DNA of 64,000 nt from Bradyrhizobium sp. NP1 (GCF_030378205.1 NZ_CP127385.1:7418001-7482000); one strand, 5' to 3'; counted from the stretch's first letter, positions 1 through 8,127 are shown. A program made the numbers and translations. The notes: a model not told the origin generated them from the sequence alone.

Positions 1-408
1 GGAACGCACATAGCGGTCGGCCTTGACGAATTCGCGCAACGTCGCGATCAAGAGCCCCATGGCGACATCGGCGACCTCCTCGGTCAGCACGTCGGGGGTG
101 TTGGTGACGACAATGTTGTGCTCGCGCGCGTAAGCCGAATCGACGTGGTCGTAGCCGACGCCGAAGCTCGACACGATCTCGAGCCTGGGGAATTGTGACA
201 GCGCCTTTCTGTCCGCCGGCACCGAATGATAGGTCACGGCCATGCCGCGGATCTTCGCGACCGTCTCCGCCGTCAGGCGCTCGAGGTCGGCGCGGGTCTC
301 GGCCGTGTGCCGGACGAACTGGTCGGGAAAGCCGTTTTCGAGGATCGGCCTGATCGGCCCGTAGATCAGGAGATCGATCTTTTCAGAAGAAATATTCCCG
401 GACGCCAT
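1..408 (-). CDS. D-isomer specific 2-hydroxyacid dehydrogenase, partial (cut by window edge)
   Basis: Only the N-terminal ~136 residues are present; the gene runs off the left edge. The start ATG (406-408) sits in a TGATG overlap with the stop of the upstream permease gene, so it is the last visible gene of an ABC importer operon. The visible part reads like the N-terminal substrate-binding half of the 2-hydroxyacid dehydrogenase family: a short beta strand near the start (DLLIYGPI), then FGVGYDHVD and TNTPDVLTEEVADVAMGLL, the conserved lead-in to the NAD-binding domain. The family reduces 2-keto acids (glyoxylate, hydroxypyruvate and others) with NAD(P)H. The NAD-binding glycine motif and catalytic Arg/Glu/His lie outside the window, so the substrate cannot be judged. 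Family assignment is firm, function is not. Confidence 0.85.
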   Translation of the reverse strand, partial: MASGNISSEKIDLLIYGPIRPILENGFPDQFVRHTAETRADLERLTAETVAKIRGMAVTYHSVPADRKALSQFPRLEIVSSFGVGYDHVDSAYAREHNIVVTNTPDVLTEEVADVAMGLLIATLREFVKADRYVRS

Positions 409-1220
409 CAGTTTTCCTTTCCGAGCGCACTTTCGTGCCAACGCCGCAAAACGAGGTGGGAAGTTAGCGCCAGCAAGGCGTAGATGACAATCCCGGCAGC
501 CGAAAGCAGCAGCAATGCGGCGAACATTCGGGGAATGTTGAGGCGGTAGCCGGATTCCGCAATTCTGTAGGCAAGCCCCGAACCGGCGCCGGCGGTGCCG
601 GCGGCGATCTCCGCGACCACGGCGCCGATCAGCGACAGCCCGCCCGCAATCCTCAAGCCCCCCAGGATATAGGGCAGCGCCGACGGCAGCTTGAGCAGGC
701 GCAGTGTCTGCGAGGGCGAAGCGCCATAAAGCTGAAACAGGCCGGCGAGGTTGCGGTCGACCGAATTCAGCCCCAGCGCGGTGTTGGACAGCACCGGGAA
801 GAACGCGACGATCCAGGCGCAGACGATCACGGCGGTCTCCTGCGGCAGGTAGATCAGCAGCAATGGCGCAATCGCGATGACGGGCGTCACCTGCAGGATC
901 ACCGCATAGGGAAAAAGCGCGTATTCAAGCCATTTTGATTGATTGAACAGCAGCGCGAGCCCGATGCCGCCGACGGCTGCCGCCACAAAACCTTCGAGCG
1001 TGGTCAGCAGCGTGACGCCCAGGGATTGCGACAGCACGCCCCAGTCGGCAATCAGGGTCGTGAACACCGCGACCGGACCGGGCAGCACGTAAGGCGGAAT
1101 GTGGTTGAGCCGGACCACGAGCTCCCAGAGAACCGTGCCGGCCGCCAGCACGGCAAGCGGCAGCAGGATGCGAACGAAGCGCATCGGATCGGAGCCTGCC
1201 TGGGGTTGCGGGGCGCTCAT
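408..1220 (-). CDS. ABC transporter permease, NitT/TauT (SsuC/TauC) type
   Basis: Inner-membrane permease of 270 residues, normal for the SsuC/TauC/NrtB family. About six hydrophobic segments are visible (roughly residues 17-36, 67-88, 98-120, 127-148, 180-205, 230-255). Between segments 4 and 5 lies the cytoplasmic EAA-like loop (LYGASPSQTLRLLKLP) that contacts the ATPase. The reading frame stays open far upstream through the ATPase gene, but the ATG at 1218-1220 (MSAPQPQ) overlaps the ATPase stop as ATGA and is the sensible start. It is the third gene of a minus-strand operon: binding protein, ATPase, permease, hydroxyacid dehydrogenase. The substrate is unknown; the family imports sulfonates, nitrate, thiamine precursors or aromatic acids. 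Confidence 0.93.
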   Translation of the reverse strand: MSAPQPQAGSDPMRFVRILLPLAVLAAGTVLWELVVRLNHIPPYVLPGPVAVFTTLIADWGVLSQSLGVTLLTTLEGFVAAAVGGIGLALLFNQSKWLEYALFPYAVILQVTPVIAIAPLLLIYLPQETAVIVCAWIVAFFPVLSNTALGLNSVDRNLAGLFQLYGASPSQTLRLLKLPSALPYILGGLRIAGGLSLIGAVVAEIAAGTAGAGSGLAYRIAESGYRLNIPRMFAALLLLSAAGIVIYALLALTSHLVLRRWHESALGKEN

Positions 1221-2017
1221 AGTGCTGACTGCCCGGCATAGGATGGCGCCAGCGCGGCCGAGACCTCGCGGCAGAATGCGGCATAGCCGGCGGAGGTGCG
1301 GAATTCCTCGCTGCGCGGCTCCTCGGCTGTGATGCGGATTTCCGCGCCGATCCGGCCGGGTCTCGCCGTCATCACGATCACGTGCTGCGACAGGTAGACG
1401 GATTCGAACACCGAATGGGTGACGAAGATGACGGTCTTGCCGAGCTTGCGCCAGAGCGCGAGCAGATCGTTGTTGAGGCGGAAGCGCGTGATCTCGTCGA
1501 GCGCGGCAAACGGTTCGTCCATCAGCAGGATGTCGGGATCGGTGACCAGCGCGCGCGCCAGCGACACCCGCATCTTCATGCCACCCGACAATTCGCGCGG
1601 ATAGGCACGGGCGAAGTCCGCGAGCCCAACCCTGGCCAGCGCCTCCTCGACGCGCGCGTCGGCGTCGGCAGATGCGACATGCGCAAGCTTGAGCGGCAGG
1701 CGGACGTTTTCCCGCACGCTGGTCCATGGCATCAGCGTCGGCTCCTGGAATACGAAGCCGATCGATTGCCCCGGCCGCGTCGCGCCCGGATGATGGATGA
1801 CCTCGACCGTGCCCGAACTCGGGGGGCTCAGGCCAGCGATCAGGCGCAGCGCCGTCGACTTGCCGCAGCCGGAGGGCCCGAGCAGCGAGACGAACTCGCC
1901 CCTCTGCACCGAAAGATCCAGCGGGCCGAGCGCCATCACGCCGTTGTCATAGGTCTTGGTCACGCCGCGCAAGCTGACGGCGAGGTCCGTGCTGCCGCTG
2001 TCCACGCAAGCATTCAT
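1217..2017 (-). CDS. ABC transporter ATP-binding protein, NitT/TauT (SsuB/TauB) type
   Basis: Cytoplasmic ATPase of 266 residues. Walker A is GPSGCGKST (47-55), followed by a Q-loop (FVFQEPTLMPW), the ABC signature LSGGM, Walker B ILLMDEP, and an H-loop in VTHSVFES. The phrase LMPWTSVRENV is typical of nitrate/sulfonate/taurine importers. The gene starts directly after the binding-protein stop (2018) and overlaps the permease start by four bases, so the three are translationally coupled. It powers import through the adjacent permease using ligand delivered by the binding protein upstream. Confidence 0.95.
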   Translation of the reverse strand: MNACVDSGSTDLAVSLRGVTKTYDNGVMALGPLDLSVQRGEFVSLLGPSGCGKSTALRLIAGLSPPSSGTVEVIHHPGATRPGQSIGFVFQEPTLMPWTSVRENVRLPLKLAHVASADADARVEEALARVGLADFARAYPRELSGGMKMRVSLARALVTDPDILLMDEPFAALDEITRFRLNNDLLALWRKLGKTVIFVTHSVFESVYLSQHVIVMTARPGRIGAEIRITAEEPRSEEFRTSAGYAAFCREVSAALAPSYAGQSAL

Positions 2018-3037
2018 CTAGTTTTTGGGCCGAAGCTCGAGCCCGACCGCCTTGTTGACGAAGCGCAGCGTGTAGGACTTGCGGTAATCGATGTCGGAGC
2101 GGACCACGCCCGCCTTCACCATCTTGTTGAAGAAGCTCGCGACGCGCTCGTCGCTCATGGCGCCGATGCCGTCGCGCAGGGAGTCGCCGGAATCGACGAT
2201 GCCGTACTGCTTCATCTTGGCGACCGAATAGGCGAGCAGCTCGTCCGTCATCTCCGGATTGAGCTTCTTGATCATCGCATTCCCGGCGGAATTGTCGCCA
2301 TAGATGTAGTTGTACCAGCCGACGATGGAGGCATCGACGAAGCGCTGCACGAGGTCCGGCTTCTTGTCGATCACGTCCGCCCGCGTCTCGATCAGCGTCG
2401 AATAGGTGTTGAAGCCGTTGTCGGCGAGCAGGATCACGTTCGGCTTGAAGCCGGCCGCCTTTTCAACCGCAAAGGGCTCTGAGGTGACATAGCCCTGCAT
2501 CGCGCTCTGGCCGTTGGCGATGAAGGGCTGGGCGTTGAAGGTATAGGGCCGCACATTCTTGTCGCTGAAGCCATATTCCGATTTCAGCCACTGGAAGTAG
2601 CTCGACATCCCCTCCTTGGAGATGAACAGCGTCAGCGGCTTCAGCTCCTCGAGCCTGGTGATCTTCAGCTCGGGGTGGGTCAGGAACACCTGCGGGTCCT
2701 TCTGGAAGATCGCCGCGATCGTCACGACCGGCACGTTGTTGGCGACCGCGTCGAACGACATCAGCGTGTTGGCCGCCATGAAGAAGTCGATCTTGCCGGC
2801 GACCAGCAGCATGCGGTTGTTCTCGTTCGGACCGCCCGGCACAATGGTGACGTCGAGCCCGTATTTCCTGTAGGTGCCGTCGGCCACCGCCTGGAAAAAC
2901 CCGCCATGCTCGGCCTCGGCCACCCAGTTGGTGCCGAACGACACCTTGTCCAGGGTCTCGGCGCCGGCCGGCCATGCCGCAAGCAGCGCTGCAACGAGGC
3001 TCGCCGTTAACGCTCGCAGCAGGAGGGCCGCCTTCAT
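2018..3037 (-). CDS. ABC transporter substrate-binding protein, NMT1/THI5-like
   Basis: Periplasmic solute-binding protein of 339 residues with a clear Sec signal (MKAALLLR, hydrophobic stretch, cleavage near AGA-ETLDK). The reading frame is open further upstream, but the ATG at 3035-3037 begins the signal peptide and has GGAG eight bases before it. The mature start (KVSFGTNWVAEAEHGGFF, then YGLDVTIVPGG) is the NMT1/THI5-like fold used for thiamine precursors, sulfonates, nitrate and assorted organic anions. It heads a four-gene operon whose last gene is a 2-hydroxyacid dehydrogenase; a hydroxy- or keto-acid ligand is possible but only inferred from that neighbour. A hairpin repeat begins 18 bases upstream of the start, so the promoter must lie within or beyond it. 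Confidence 0.9.
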   Translation of the reverse strand: MKAALLLRALTASLVAALLAAWPAGAETLDKVSFGTNWVAEAEHGGFFQAVADGTYRKYGLDVTIVPGGPNENNRMLLVAGKIDFFMAANTLMSFDAVANNVPVVTIAAIFQKDPQVFLTHPELKITRLEELKPLTLFISKEGMSSYFQWLKSEYGFSDKNVRPYTFNAQPFIANGQSAMQGYVTSEPFAVEKAAGFKPNVILLADNGFNTYSTLIETRADVIDKKPDLVQRFVDASIVGWYNYIYGDNSAGNAMIKKLNPEMTDELLAYSVAKMKQYGIVDSGDSLRDGIGAMSDERVASFFNKMVKAGVVRSDIDYRKSYTLRFVNKAVGLELRPKN

Positions 3038-3055
3038 GATTGGACTCCGTCGCTT

Positions 3056-3141
3056 ATTCTGGTGGGGTGGATTTGACATTCGCTACCCATCTAGCCGCGC
3101 ATCCCGAATGCGAAGGTCAAATCCGAAACTCCGCCAGAATC
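3056..3141. repeat. Palindromic hairpin element, copy 1
   Basis: Imperfect palindrome. The arm at 3056-3077 pairs with 3116-3141: GGATTTGAC (3069-3077) matches GTCAAATCC (3116-3124) exactly, and the outer parts (ATTCTGG...) match with a few mismatches. The inner part carries ATTCGCT / AATGCGAA. It is the first of four such elements in tandem between the binding-protein gene and the creatininase gene. Confidence 0.8.
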
Positions 3142-3150
3142 TTATATTTG

Positions 3151-3225
3151 CTAGTGGTCCTTGACGCCAACATTCGCAAACGCGCCTGCTACGATGGGGT
3201 GCGAATGTTGGCATCGGACCACTGG
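3151..3225. repeat. Palindromic hairpin element, copy 2
   Basis: Arms: TAGTGGTCC followed by GCCAACATTCGCA (to about 3178), and TGCGAATGTTGGC followed by GGACCACTG (3200-3224). A small internal bulge (TTGAC against ATC) separates the two paired blocks. It has the same architecture as copy 1 (TAGTG-type end, long stem, inner TTCGCA/TGCGAA) but a mostly different stem sequence. Confidence 0.85.
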
Positions 3226-3258
3226 TCCATGATAGGGATTGATGCCGGCGTTCCGGGC

Positions 3259-3332
3259 TCGTGTCCCGATTCCGAAGTTCGCATCATTCTGCGGGCCTCT
3301 CGTTTGCGAACATCGGAATCGAAGGACACTAG
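3259..3332. repeat. Palindromic hairpin element, copy 3 (left half of composite element)
   Basis: Arms GTGTCC..GATTCCGAAGTTCGCA and TTTGCGAACATCGGAATCGAAGGACAC, ending in CTAG. The same sequence recurs in inverted orientation at 52052-52126, with only a few differences by eye. Together with copy 4 it forms a composite of about 163 bases that exists twice in the window. Confidence 0.9.
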
Positions 3333-3345
3333 CAAATTATTGACG

Positions 3346-3421
3346 TAGTGTGGCTTTGGTTCAGAAGTCCGCATGACGAACGAGCGGCTGGCATGATGCG
3401 GACTTCCGAACCGCCACACTG
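3346..3421. repeat. Palindromic hairpin element, copy 4 (right half of composite element)
   Basis: Arms TAGTGTGGC, then GGTTCAGAAGTCCGCAT, and ATGCGGACTTCCGAACC, then GCCACACT. Separated from copy 3 by an AT-rich spacer of 13 bases. The inverted copy is at 51962-52039. It lies about 50 bases before the creatininase start, in the 5' untranslated or promoter region of that gene. Confidence 0.9.
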
Positions 3422-3472
3422 GAGACCTCGGCAAACTAGCCTGCAAATCGGCACAATGAAACATCTCCTGCG

Positions 3473-4285
3473 ATGAGTTCGACACCGCCCCGCGACTGGA
3501 CCGAGATCAGATGGAGCGCGTTTTCCGCCGCCGATGCGGCGCGCTGGATCGCCGTGCTGCCGCTCGCTGCCACCGAACAGCACGGGCCGCACCTGCCGCT
3601 TGCGACCGACGTGCTGATCGGCGAGGCCTATCTGGCACGCGTGCGCGAGCTGTTGCCCGCCTCCCTCCCGGTGACGTTCCTGCCGATCCAGAGGATCGGC
3701 ATCTCGACCGAGCATATCGATTTCCCCGGTACGCTGACGCTGTCGAACGAAGACGCGCTGCGCCAATGGACCGCGCTCGGCGCCAGCGTCGCGCGCGCCG
3801 GCATCAGGAAGCTCGTCATCGTCACGAGCCATGGCGGCAACAGCGCCGCGATGATGCTGGTGGCGCAGGATTTGCGCGCCCATCACGGGATGCTGGCGGT
3901 CACCACCTCATGGTCGCGCTTCGGCGCGCCGGCGGGGCTGTTTCCGCCGGAGGAATTGCGTCACGGCGTCCATGGCGGCGCGGTGGAAACCTCGATCATG
4001 CTGGCACGGCATCGCGACGAGGTGCGCCTCGATGCGATCGCGGATTTTGCTTCGCGCGCAATCGCGATGGAGAAGGAATATCGCTGGCTGTCGACGCAGC
4101 GTCCGGCGCCGTTCGCCTGGCAGGCGCAGGATCTTCATCCGAGCGGCGCGGTCGGCAACGCCACGCTCGCTTCCGCCGAGAAGGGCGAACTGCTGCTCGA
4201 CCACGGCGCGCGCGCCTTCATCGAATTGCTTGACGATGTCGGCAGGTTCGATCCCGAAACGCTCGCGCGCGGTCCTGGAAAATGA
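3473..4285 (+). CDS. Creatininase family amidohydrolase
   Basis: Protein of 270 residues, the usual length for the creatininase/creatinine amidohydrolase family (metal-dependent hydrolases of cyclic amides, including creatinine and formamide-type intermediates). The metal-binding signature is complete: E35, H37 and H40 in TEQHGPHLP, D46 in LATD, H120 in VTSHGGN, and a later acidic ligand in HGVHGGAVETS. No signal peptide, so cytoplasmic. It is divergent from the ABC importer operon on the left, with four hairpin repeats in the gap, and may process what that importer brings in; this is inference from position only. Actual creatinine activity is not established, since many members act on other lactams. 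Confidence 0.9.
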   Translation: MSSTPPRDWTEIRWSAFSAADAARWIAVLPLAATEQHGPHLPLATDVLIGEAYLARVRELLPASLPVTFLPIQRIGISTEHIDFPGTLTLSNEDALRQWTALGASVARAGIRKLVIVTSHGGNSAAMMLVAQDLRAHHGMLAVTTSWSRFGAPAGLFPPEELRHGVHGGAVETSIMLARHRDEVRLDAIADFASRAIAMEKEYRWLSTQRPAPFAWQAQDLHPSGAVGNATLASAEKGELLLDHGARAFIELLDDVGRFDPETLARGPGK

Positions 4286-4432
4286 GTCTGTTTCTCTATA
4301 AGACACTGTAATTGCTAATCTATTTTCATTACCGATTTTTCACTGACGTCGCCTCGAACCGCCTTTTGCGCGCCTCCGTCCAATCACCAAGCGGACCACA
4401 TCGGCCACGCTCAACAGGATGGAGTTTTGAAA

Positions 4433-4696
4433 ATGTCATTTAAATCAAAGATTGCCGCTGTCGCCCTTGCCGCGCTCGCCGTCACCGGCAGCATCGCCTC
4501 CACCACCAAGCCTGCCGAAGCCCACGGCATGCACCTCGGCTGGGGCGTCGGAGCGGGCATCGTCGGCGCCGCCATCGTCGGCAGCGCGATCGCCGCCAGC
4601 AGCGATCCCTATTACTACGGTTACCGCCGCTGCGGCTGGGTCCGCCAGTTCGACGGCTACGGCAACTACATCGGCCGCATCCGCACCTGCTACTGA
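4433..4696 (+). CDS. Small secreted protein, Gly/Tyr-rich, unknown function
   Basis: 87-residue exported protein. An upstream in-frame TTG exists at 4427, but the ATG at 4433 is preceded by GGAG eight bases before and gives a clean signal peptide (MSFKSKIAAVALAALAV, cleavage around AEA-HG). The mature part has a small hydrophobic Gly/Ala segment (GWGVGAGIVGAAIVGSAIAAS), then a Tyr/Arg-rich tail ending CGWVRQFDGYGNYIGRIRTCY with two cysteines. This architecture is common among small rhizobial periplasmic proteins of unknown role. A strong hairpin follows 77 bases downstream. Confidence 0.8.
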   Translation: MSFKSKIAAVALAALAVTGSIASTTKPAEAHGMHLGWGVGAGIVGAAIVGSAIAASSDPYYYGYRRCGWVRQFDGYGNYIGRIRTCY

Positions 4697-4773
4697 AGAC
4701 ACACATCGGACTTTCGGGCGCTGCCGATTTGACGTCCGGCACGGGCATCCCGTCCAGCCCGTGTCGCAATCTT

Positions 4774-4802
4774 CGACCCGCCGGCCGTCCCCCGGCGGGT
4801 CG
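4774..4802 (+). terminator. Rho-independent-like hairpin after the small secreted protein gene
   Basis: Perfect 11-bp stem CGACCCGCCGG / CCGGCGGGTCG around a 7-base loop. There is no long T-run after it (TGCGCTTTC), so it may be a terminator of the GC-rich rhizobial kind or a 3' stabilising stem. Confidence 0.6.
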
Positions 4803-5286
4803 TGCGCTTTCGGCGCGCACGACTGCACCATCAGCGTGCGTCATGGTGGCGCAGACGATGCGGACGGACGCCGTGGTCTCAGGGATATTTCGCGATCCGA
4901 CGAAAACCTGCGCCCGGACGCGCGCCGTGTACGGCTGGCCACGCGCTCACCGCCTCGCAGCTCGGCATCGCCCTATCCTCCCGCCAGGATAACGCCGATC
5001 CTCCCCGGAGGATGGGAAAACGCGCTTGACTCGCACATGGCGCGGGCGTATGGCGCCAATGCTGTCGCGAACGACCGGTTCGCCGCAGTGATGCAACCCG
5101 ATTGAAAGAACCATGGGCAGTACCCCCTTTGGCAGTGCCGGATTCGTCGTTCTGACGGCGTCCGCTCTGCCGCAAGACAGAGAGATGTACCGCGCCGGCG
5201 ACGGCCGCGTGAGGATTGGCGGGAGCGCTTAGGCCACCGCGTTTTGCTCACCGACCTGCCGCGTGACGCGGAAGTGGAGGTGAGCG
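4803..5286. other. Stretch without a supported gene
   Basis: About 480 bases. Several open frames cross it on both strands, but none has a ribosome site, a signal peptide or a recognisable motif. It ends with the ribosome site of the small ORF starting at 5287. No repeat was recognised. Confidence 0.5.
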
Positions 5287-5613
5287 ATGTTCGAGACATT
5301 CGCAGAATTCAGGCTGGCAAGATTCGTGCTGGCAAAATCCAGGCCGGCTCGGCCGCACCCGGTGTGCAGGCCGCGGTCCGGCATTCCCGCCAACGACAAC
5401 CTTCCGGCTGCGGTACCGGCACGGCGCCGCCGGCAGCCGCTCGTGTGCCGCTGGGTCGTTGCCGGTGACGGCAAGAGGCTGACCTGCCTGTGGCAGGTCG
5501 CCTCCCCGCCGCTTCCCGCACCCCGGCAGCAGGATGAACAGCGCGACCGCCCACGCGCCGGCCGGAAGATCGCATCCGGGTTCGCGAACCGCACGAAGCC
5601 CGGTTTCACATAA
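5287..5613 (+). CDS. Hypothetical small basic protein (PANDN / CRW type)
   Basis: 108 residues, starting at an ATG preceded by GTGGAGG with seven bases of spacing, which is the strongest evidence that it is translated. The middle carries GIPANDNLP and then two similar blocks, LVCRWVVAGDGKR and LTCLWQVA, in which a Cys-x-Trp pattern repeats. I recall small Bradyrhizobium proteins with PANDN followed by such C-R-W / C-x-W lines, but cannot name a family. No signal peptide or membrane segment. Rich in Arg and Pro. Alternative view: a chance ORF in a GC-rich gap. Confidence 0.55.
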   Translation: MFETFAEFRLARFVLAKSRPARPHPVCRPRSGIPANDNLPAAVPARRRRQPLVCRWVVAGDGKRLTCLWQVASPPLPAPRQQDEQRDRPRAGRKIASGFANRTKPGFT

Positions 5614-6053
5614 CTGTCTTTGAACCGTCTTATTCAACAATCCGCTCGCGCGGAGAGTTGCTGAGGCCGCGAGCAGTTGCCCGCAGCAAAGACCAGACCA
5701 TGGACGGGAATTTCACGAAGGACGGATCGATCGATCAGGCCCCGAACCGGCGGCCCCTGGCCGATCGAGCCGGAGCAATCCGGGGCAACGATCAGAGTAA
5801 TGGGCTGAGGGGCAGTGATGACGTGGGTCGTGTGGGGAGAGACGGGCGTGACGGCGGCACGCAAGGCGAAGCGGCTCGGCGGCGTCGGCACGCCGGATCG
5901 GAGGCTGGCGGGCGGACTGTCACGGCCGAAAGCCTGCGAGCCGTGCGGCACGCGCTGTTGCACGCCCGATACACAGCAAAGGCAAACCGTTTCCAGGCGT
6001 CCCTGCTCGCTTCCAACTGCGAATCGGTCGCAATACGGTGCAACGGGGATTCA
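5614..6053. other. Leader region upstream of the porin gene
   Basis: About 440 bases without a supported gene. The porin reading frame stays open through it, but the translated sequence (Arg/Gly-rich, no motif) does not look like protein and the porin signal peptide begins only near 6054. Promoter elements for the porin/ABC operon presumably lie here; I could not identify them. Confidence 0.45.
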
Positions 6054-8084
6054 GTGGCCCCAGTGCGCCGGGAGACGGATATCAGGACGGGCCGCAAAAT
6101 CGTTGGCGTTTGCCTTGGCGCATTCGGGCTCGGCGCATTCAGCCTTGCCACGCCGGCGCAGGCGGCGGACCTGCCGCTCAAGGCGCCGGCCTTGCGCGCC
6201 GTCTATGACTGGACCGGATTTTATATCGGCGGTCATTTCGGCTATGGCGGCGGCAGCCTCGGCGCCGGCACCAATCCGCTGCCGCTGGAGGGCGCGCTGC
6301 TGCCGCACAGCGTCATCGGCCTGAGTGGCGGCTACCAGATGGGCTACAACCGCCAATTCGCCAACAATGTCGTGCTCGGGATCGAAGCCGATGCGTCCTT
6401 CACAAGCCCCGAGGATGCGCCGCGCGTGACACCTGCGCCGTTCAACAGCTCGATCGACTATACCGGCACGCTGCGCGGCCGCATCGGCTATGCGTTCGGG
6501 CGCTGGATGCCCTATGTCACGGGCGGCTTCGCCCTGGGCCATACCCGCGTCAACATCAACGAAGATCCGGCGCCAGTAACCATCATCTCGCGTGTGGGCA
6601 ACTATCAGACCGGCTGGACCGCCGGCGCCGGCGTCGAGTTTGCCGTTAGCGGCAACTGGAGCGCCAAGCTCGAATATGACTACATCGACCTGGCGCGACG
6701 GACCTACGACCTCAGCGGCTTTGGCTTGCCCAATGTCACCGTCGATCCGCGCATCCATCTCGCCAAGCTCGGCCTGAATTACCGCTTTGTCGACATTCCC
6801 TGGATGGCGCCGGCCAAGCCCGAAGGCACCACCGCGCTGCCCGAGTCGGACGTCTGGAACCTGCATGCGCAGACCACGATCCTGCCGCAGAGCTATCCGT
6901 CGTTCCGCTCCCCTTACGAGGGCGCGAACAGCCTGCCCGGCCGCGGCCAGACCCAGACCACCTGGACGACGACGGCGTTCCTCGGCGTCCGTCTCTGGGA
7001 GGGCGGCGAATTCTATTTCAATCCCGAACTGGCGCAGGGTTTCGGCATCAACGGCACGCTCGGGATCGCCGGCTTTCCGAACGGCGAGGCGCAGAAGGCT
7101 GGTGCCGAATACTCGAAGATCCGACCGCAGCGCTACTATCTGAAGCAGACCTGGGGTCTTGGCGGCGCGCAGGAGGACGTTCCCGACGGGCCCAACCAAT
7201 TGCCCGGCAAGCGTGACATCGACCGCATCACGCTGATCGTCGGGCGCTTTGCGATCGGCGACTTCTTCGACAACAATGCCTATGCCCACGACCCGCGCGC
7301 CGACTTCATGAACTGGTCGATCTGGGAATCCGGCGCCTATGACTTCCCGGCCGACCTGCCGGGTTATACGCGTGGCGCGATCGTCGAATTCAACCGCAAG
7401 GACTGGGCGATCCGCGCCGGCGCGTTCGAGGTGCCAGGCGCACCAAACAGCGACGTGCTGACCACCAGGGGCGGCGGCTCGGTCGTGGAGTTCGAGGAGC
7501 GCCACAGCATCTTCGATCAACCCGGCAAGCTCAGGCTCGGCGCCTTCGCCAACAGCGGCAACACCGGCAACTATCGGCAGGCGCTGTCAATCGTGGCAAC
7601 CGACCCGACGCTCGACATCAACGACGTGATGGCGAGCATCCGTCACGCCAACCTCAAATACGGCTTCTACGCCAACCTCGAGCAGCAGATCACGACCGAT
7701 GTCGGCCTGTTCGCGCGCGCAAGCTGGAATGACGGACAGAACGAAATTCTCTCGTTCACGGACGTCGATCGCAGCCTGTCCGGCGGCCTCTCCATCAAGG
7801 GCAGCTATTGGGGCCGGCCGAACGACACCATCGGCATCGGCGGCGCAATCAACGGCCTGTCGGCTGCGCATCGCGACTTCCTCGCCGCCGGTGGCCTTGG
7901 CCTGCTGATCGGCGACGGCCAGCTCAACTACCGCAACGAGCGCATCCTGGAGGCCTACTACTCCTGGAGACTCAATGCGTGGAGTGCGCTGACATTCGAC
8001 TATCAGTTTGTTGCAAACCCCGCCTATAACGCCGACCGTGGACCCGTCTCGATCTTTTCGAGCCGCCTGCACGCCGAATTCTAG
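6054..8084 (+). CDS. Outer membrane protein: Omp25-like beta-barrel fused to an OprB-type carbohydrate porin
   Basis: 676 residues from a GTG at 6054 (GGGG five bases upstream; a second in-frame GTG at 6063 is possible). A signal peptide (KIVGVCLGAFGLGAF...) is cleaved near AQA-ADLPLKAP. Residues ~45-243 are a complete Omp25/31-type barrel: DWTGFYIGGHFGYG at its start, alternating strands, and LAKLGLNYRF as the closing strand. After a linker rich in Pro and Glu, residues ~265-676 resemble the OprB family: WNLHAQTTILPQ, a long set of amphipathic strands, ITLIVGRFAIGDFFDNN, and a C-terminal strand ending in Phe as outer-membrane barrels require. Either half alone would be a normal outer-membrane protein. 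It lies 43 bases before an ABC permease and probably supplies the outer-membrane entry for that importer. Substrate unknown. Confidence 0.85.
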   Translation: MAPVRRETDIRTGRKIVGVCLGAFGLGAFSLATPAQAADLPLKAPALRAVYDWTGFYIGGHFGYGGGSLGAGTNPLPLEGALLPHSVIGLSGGYQMGYNRQFANNVVLGIEADASFTSPEDAPRVTPAPFNSSIDYTGTLRGRIGYAFGRWMPYVTGGFALGHTRVNINEDPAPVTIISRVGNYQTGWTAGAGVEFAVSGNWSAKLEYDYIDLARRTYDLSGFGLPNVTVDPRIHLAKLGLNYRFVDIPWMAPAKPEGTTALPESDVWNLHAQTTILPQSYPSFRSPYEGANSLPGRGQTQTTWTTTAFLGVRLWEGGEFYFNPELAQGFGINGTLGIAGFPNGEAQKAGAEYSKIRPQRYYLKQTWGLGGAQEDVPDGPNQLPGKRDIDRITLIVGRFAIGDFFDNNAYAHDPRADFMNWSIWESGAYDFPADLPGYTRGAIVEFNRKDWAIRAGAFEVPGAPNSDVLTTRGGGSVVEFEERHSIFDQPGKLRLGAFANSGNTGNYRQALSIVATDPTLDINDVMASIRHANLKYGFYANLEQQITTDVGLFARASWNDGQNEILSFTDVDRSLSGGLSIKGSYWGRPNDTIGIGGAINGLSAAHRDFLAAGGLGLLIGDGQLNYRNERILEAYYSWRLNAWSALTFDYQFVANPAYNADRGPVSIFSSRLHAEF

Positions 8085-8127
8085 CCCAATATTCCAGCTC
8101 AAGATTCCAGCCCGAGGCCGCCCTCTC

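Noticed and set aside
3056..3421. CRISPR array
   Set aside because: The repeats differ in sequence and are each palindromic over ~75 bases with no constant spacer length; no cas genes nearby.
5658..6053. Extension of the porin frame upstream of 6054
   Set aside because: The translated part is Arg/Gly-rich without motifs, and the signal peptide begins at about 6054 next to a ribosome site.
6051..7520. Minus-strand frame opposite the porin
   Set aside because: Antisense shadow, composition unlike protein, no start signal.
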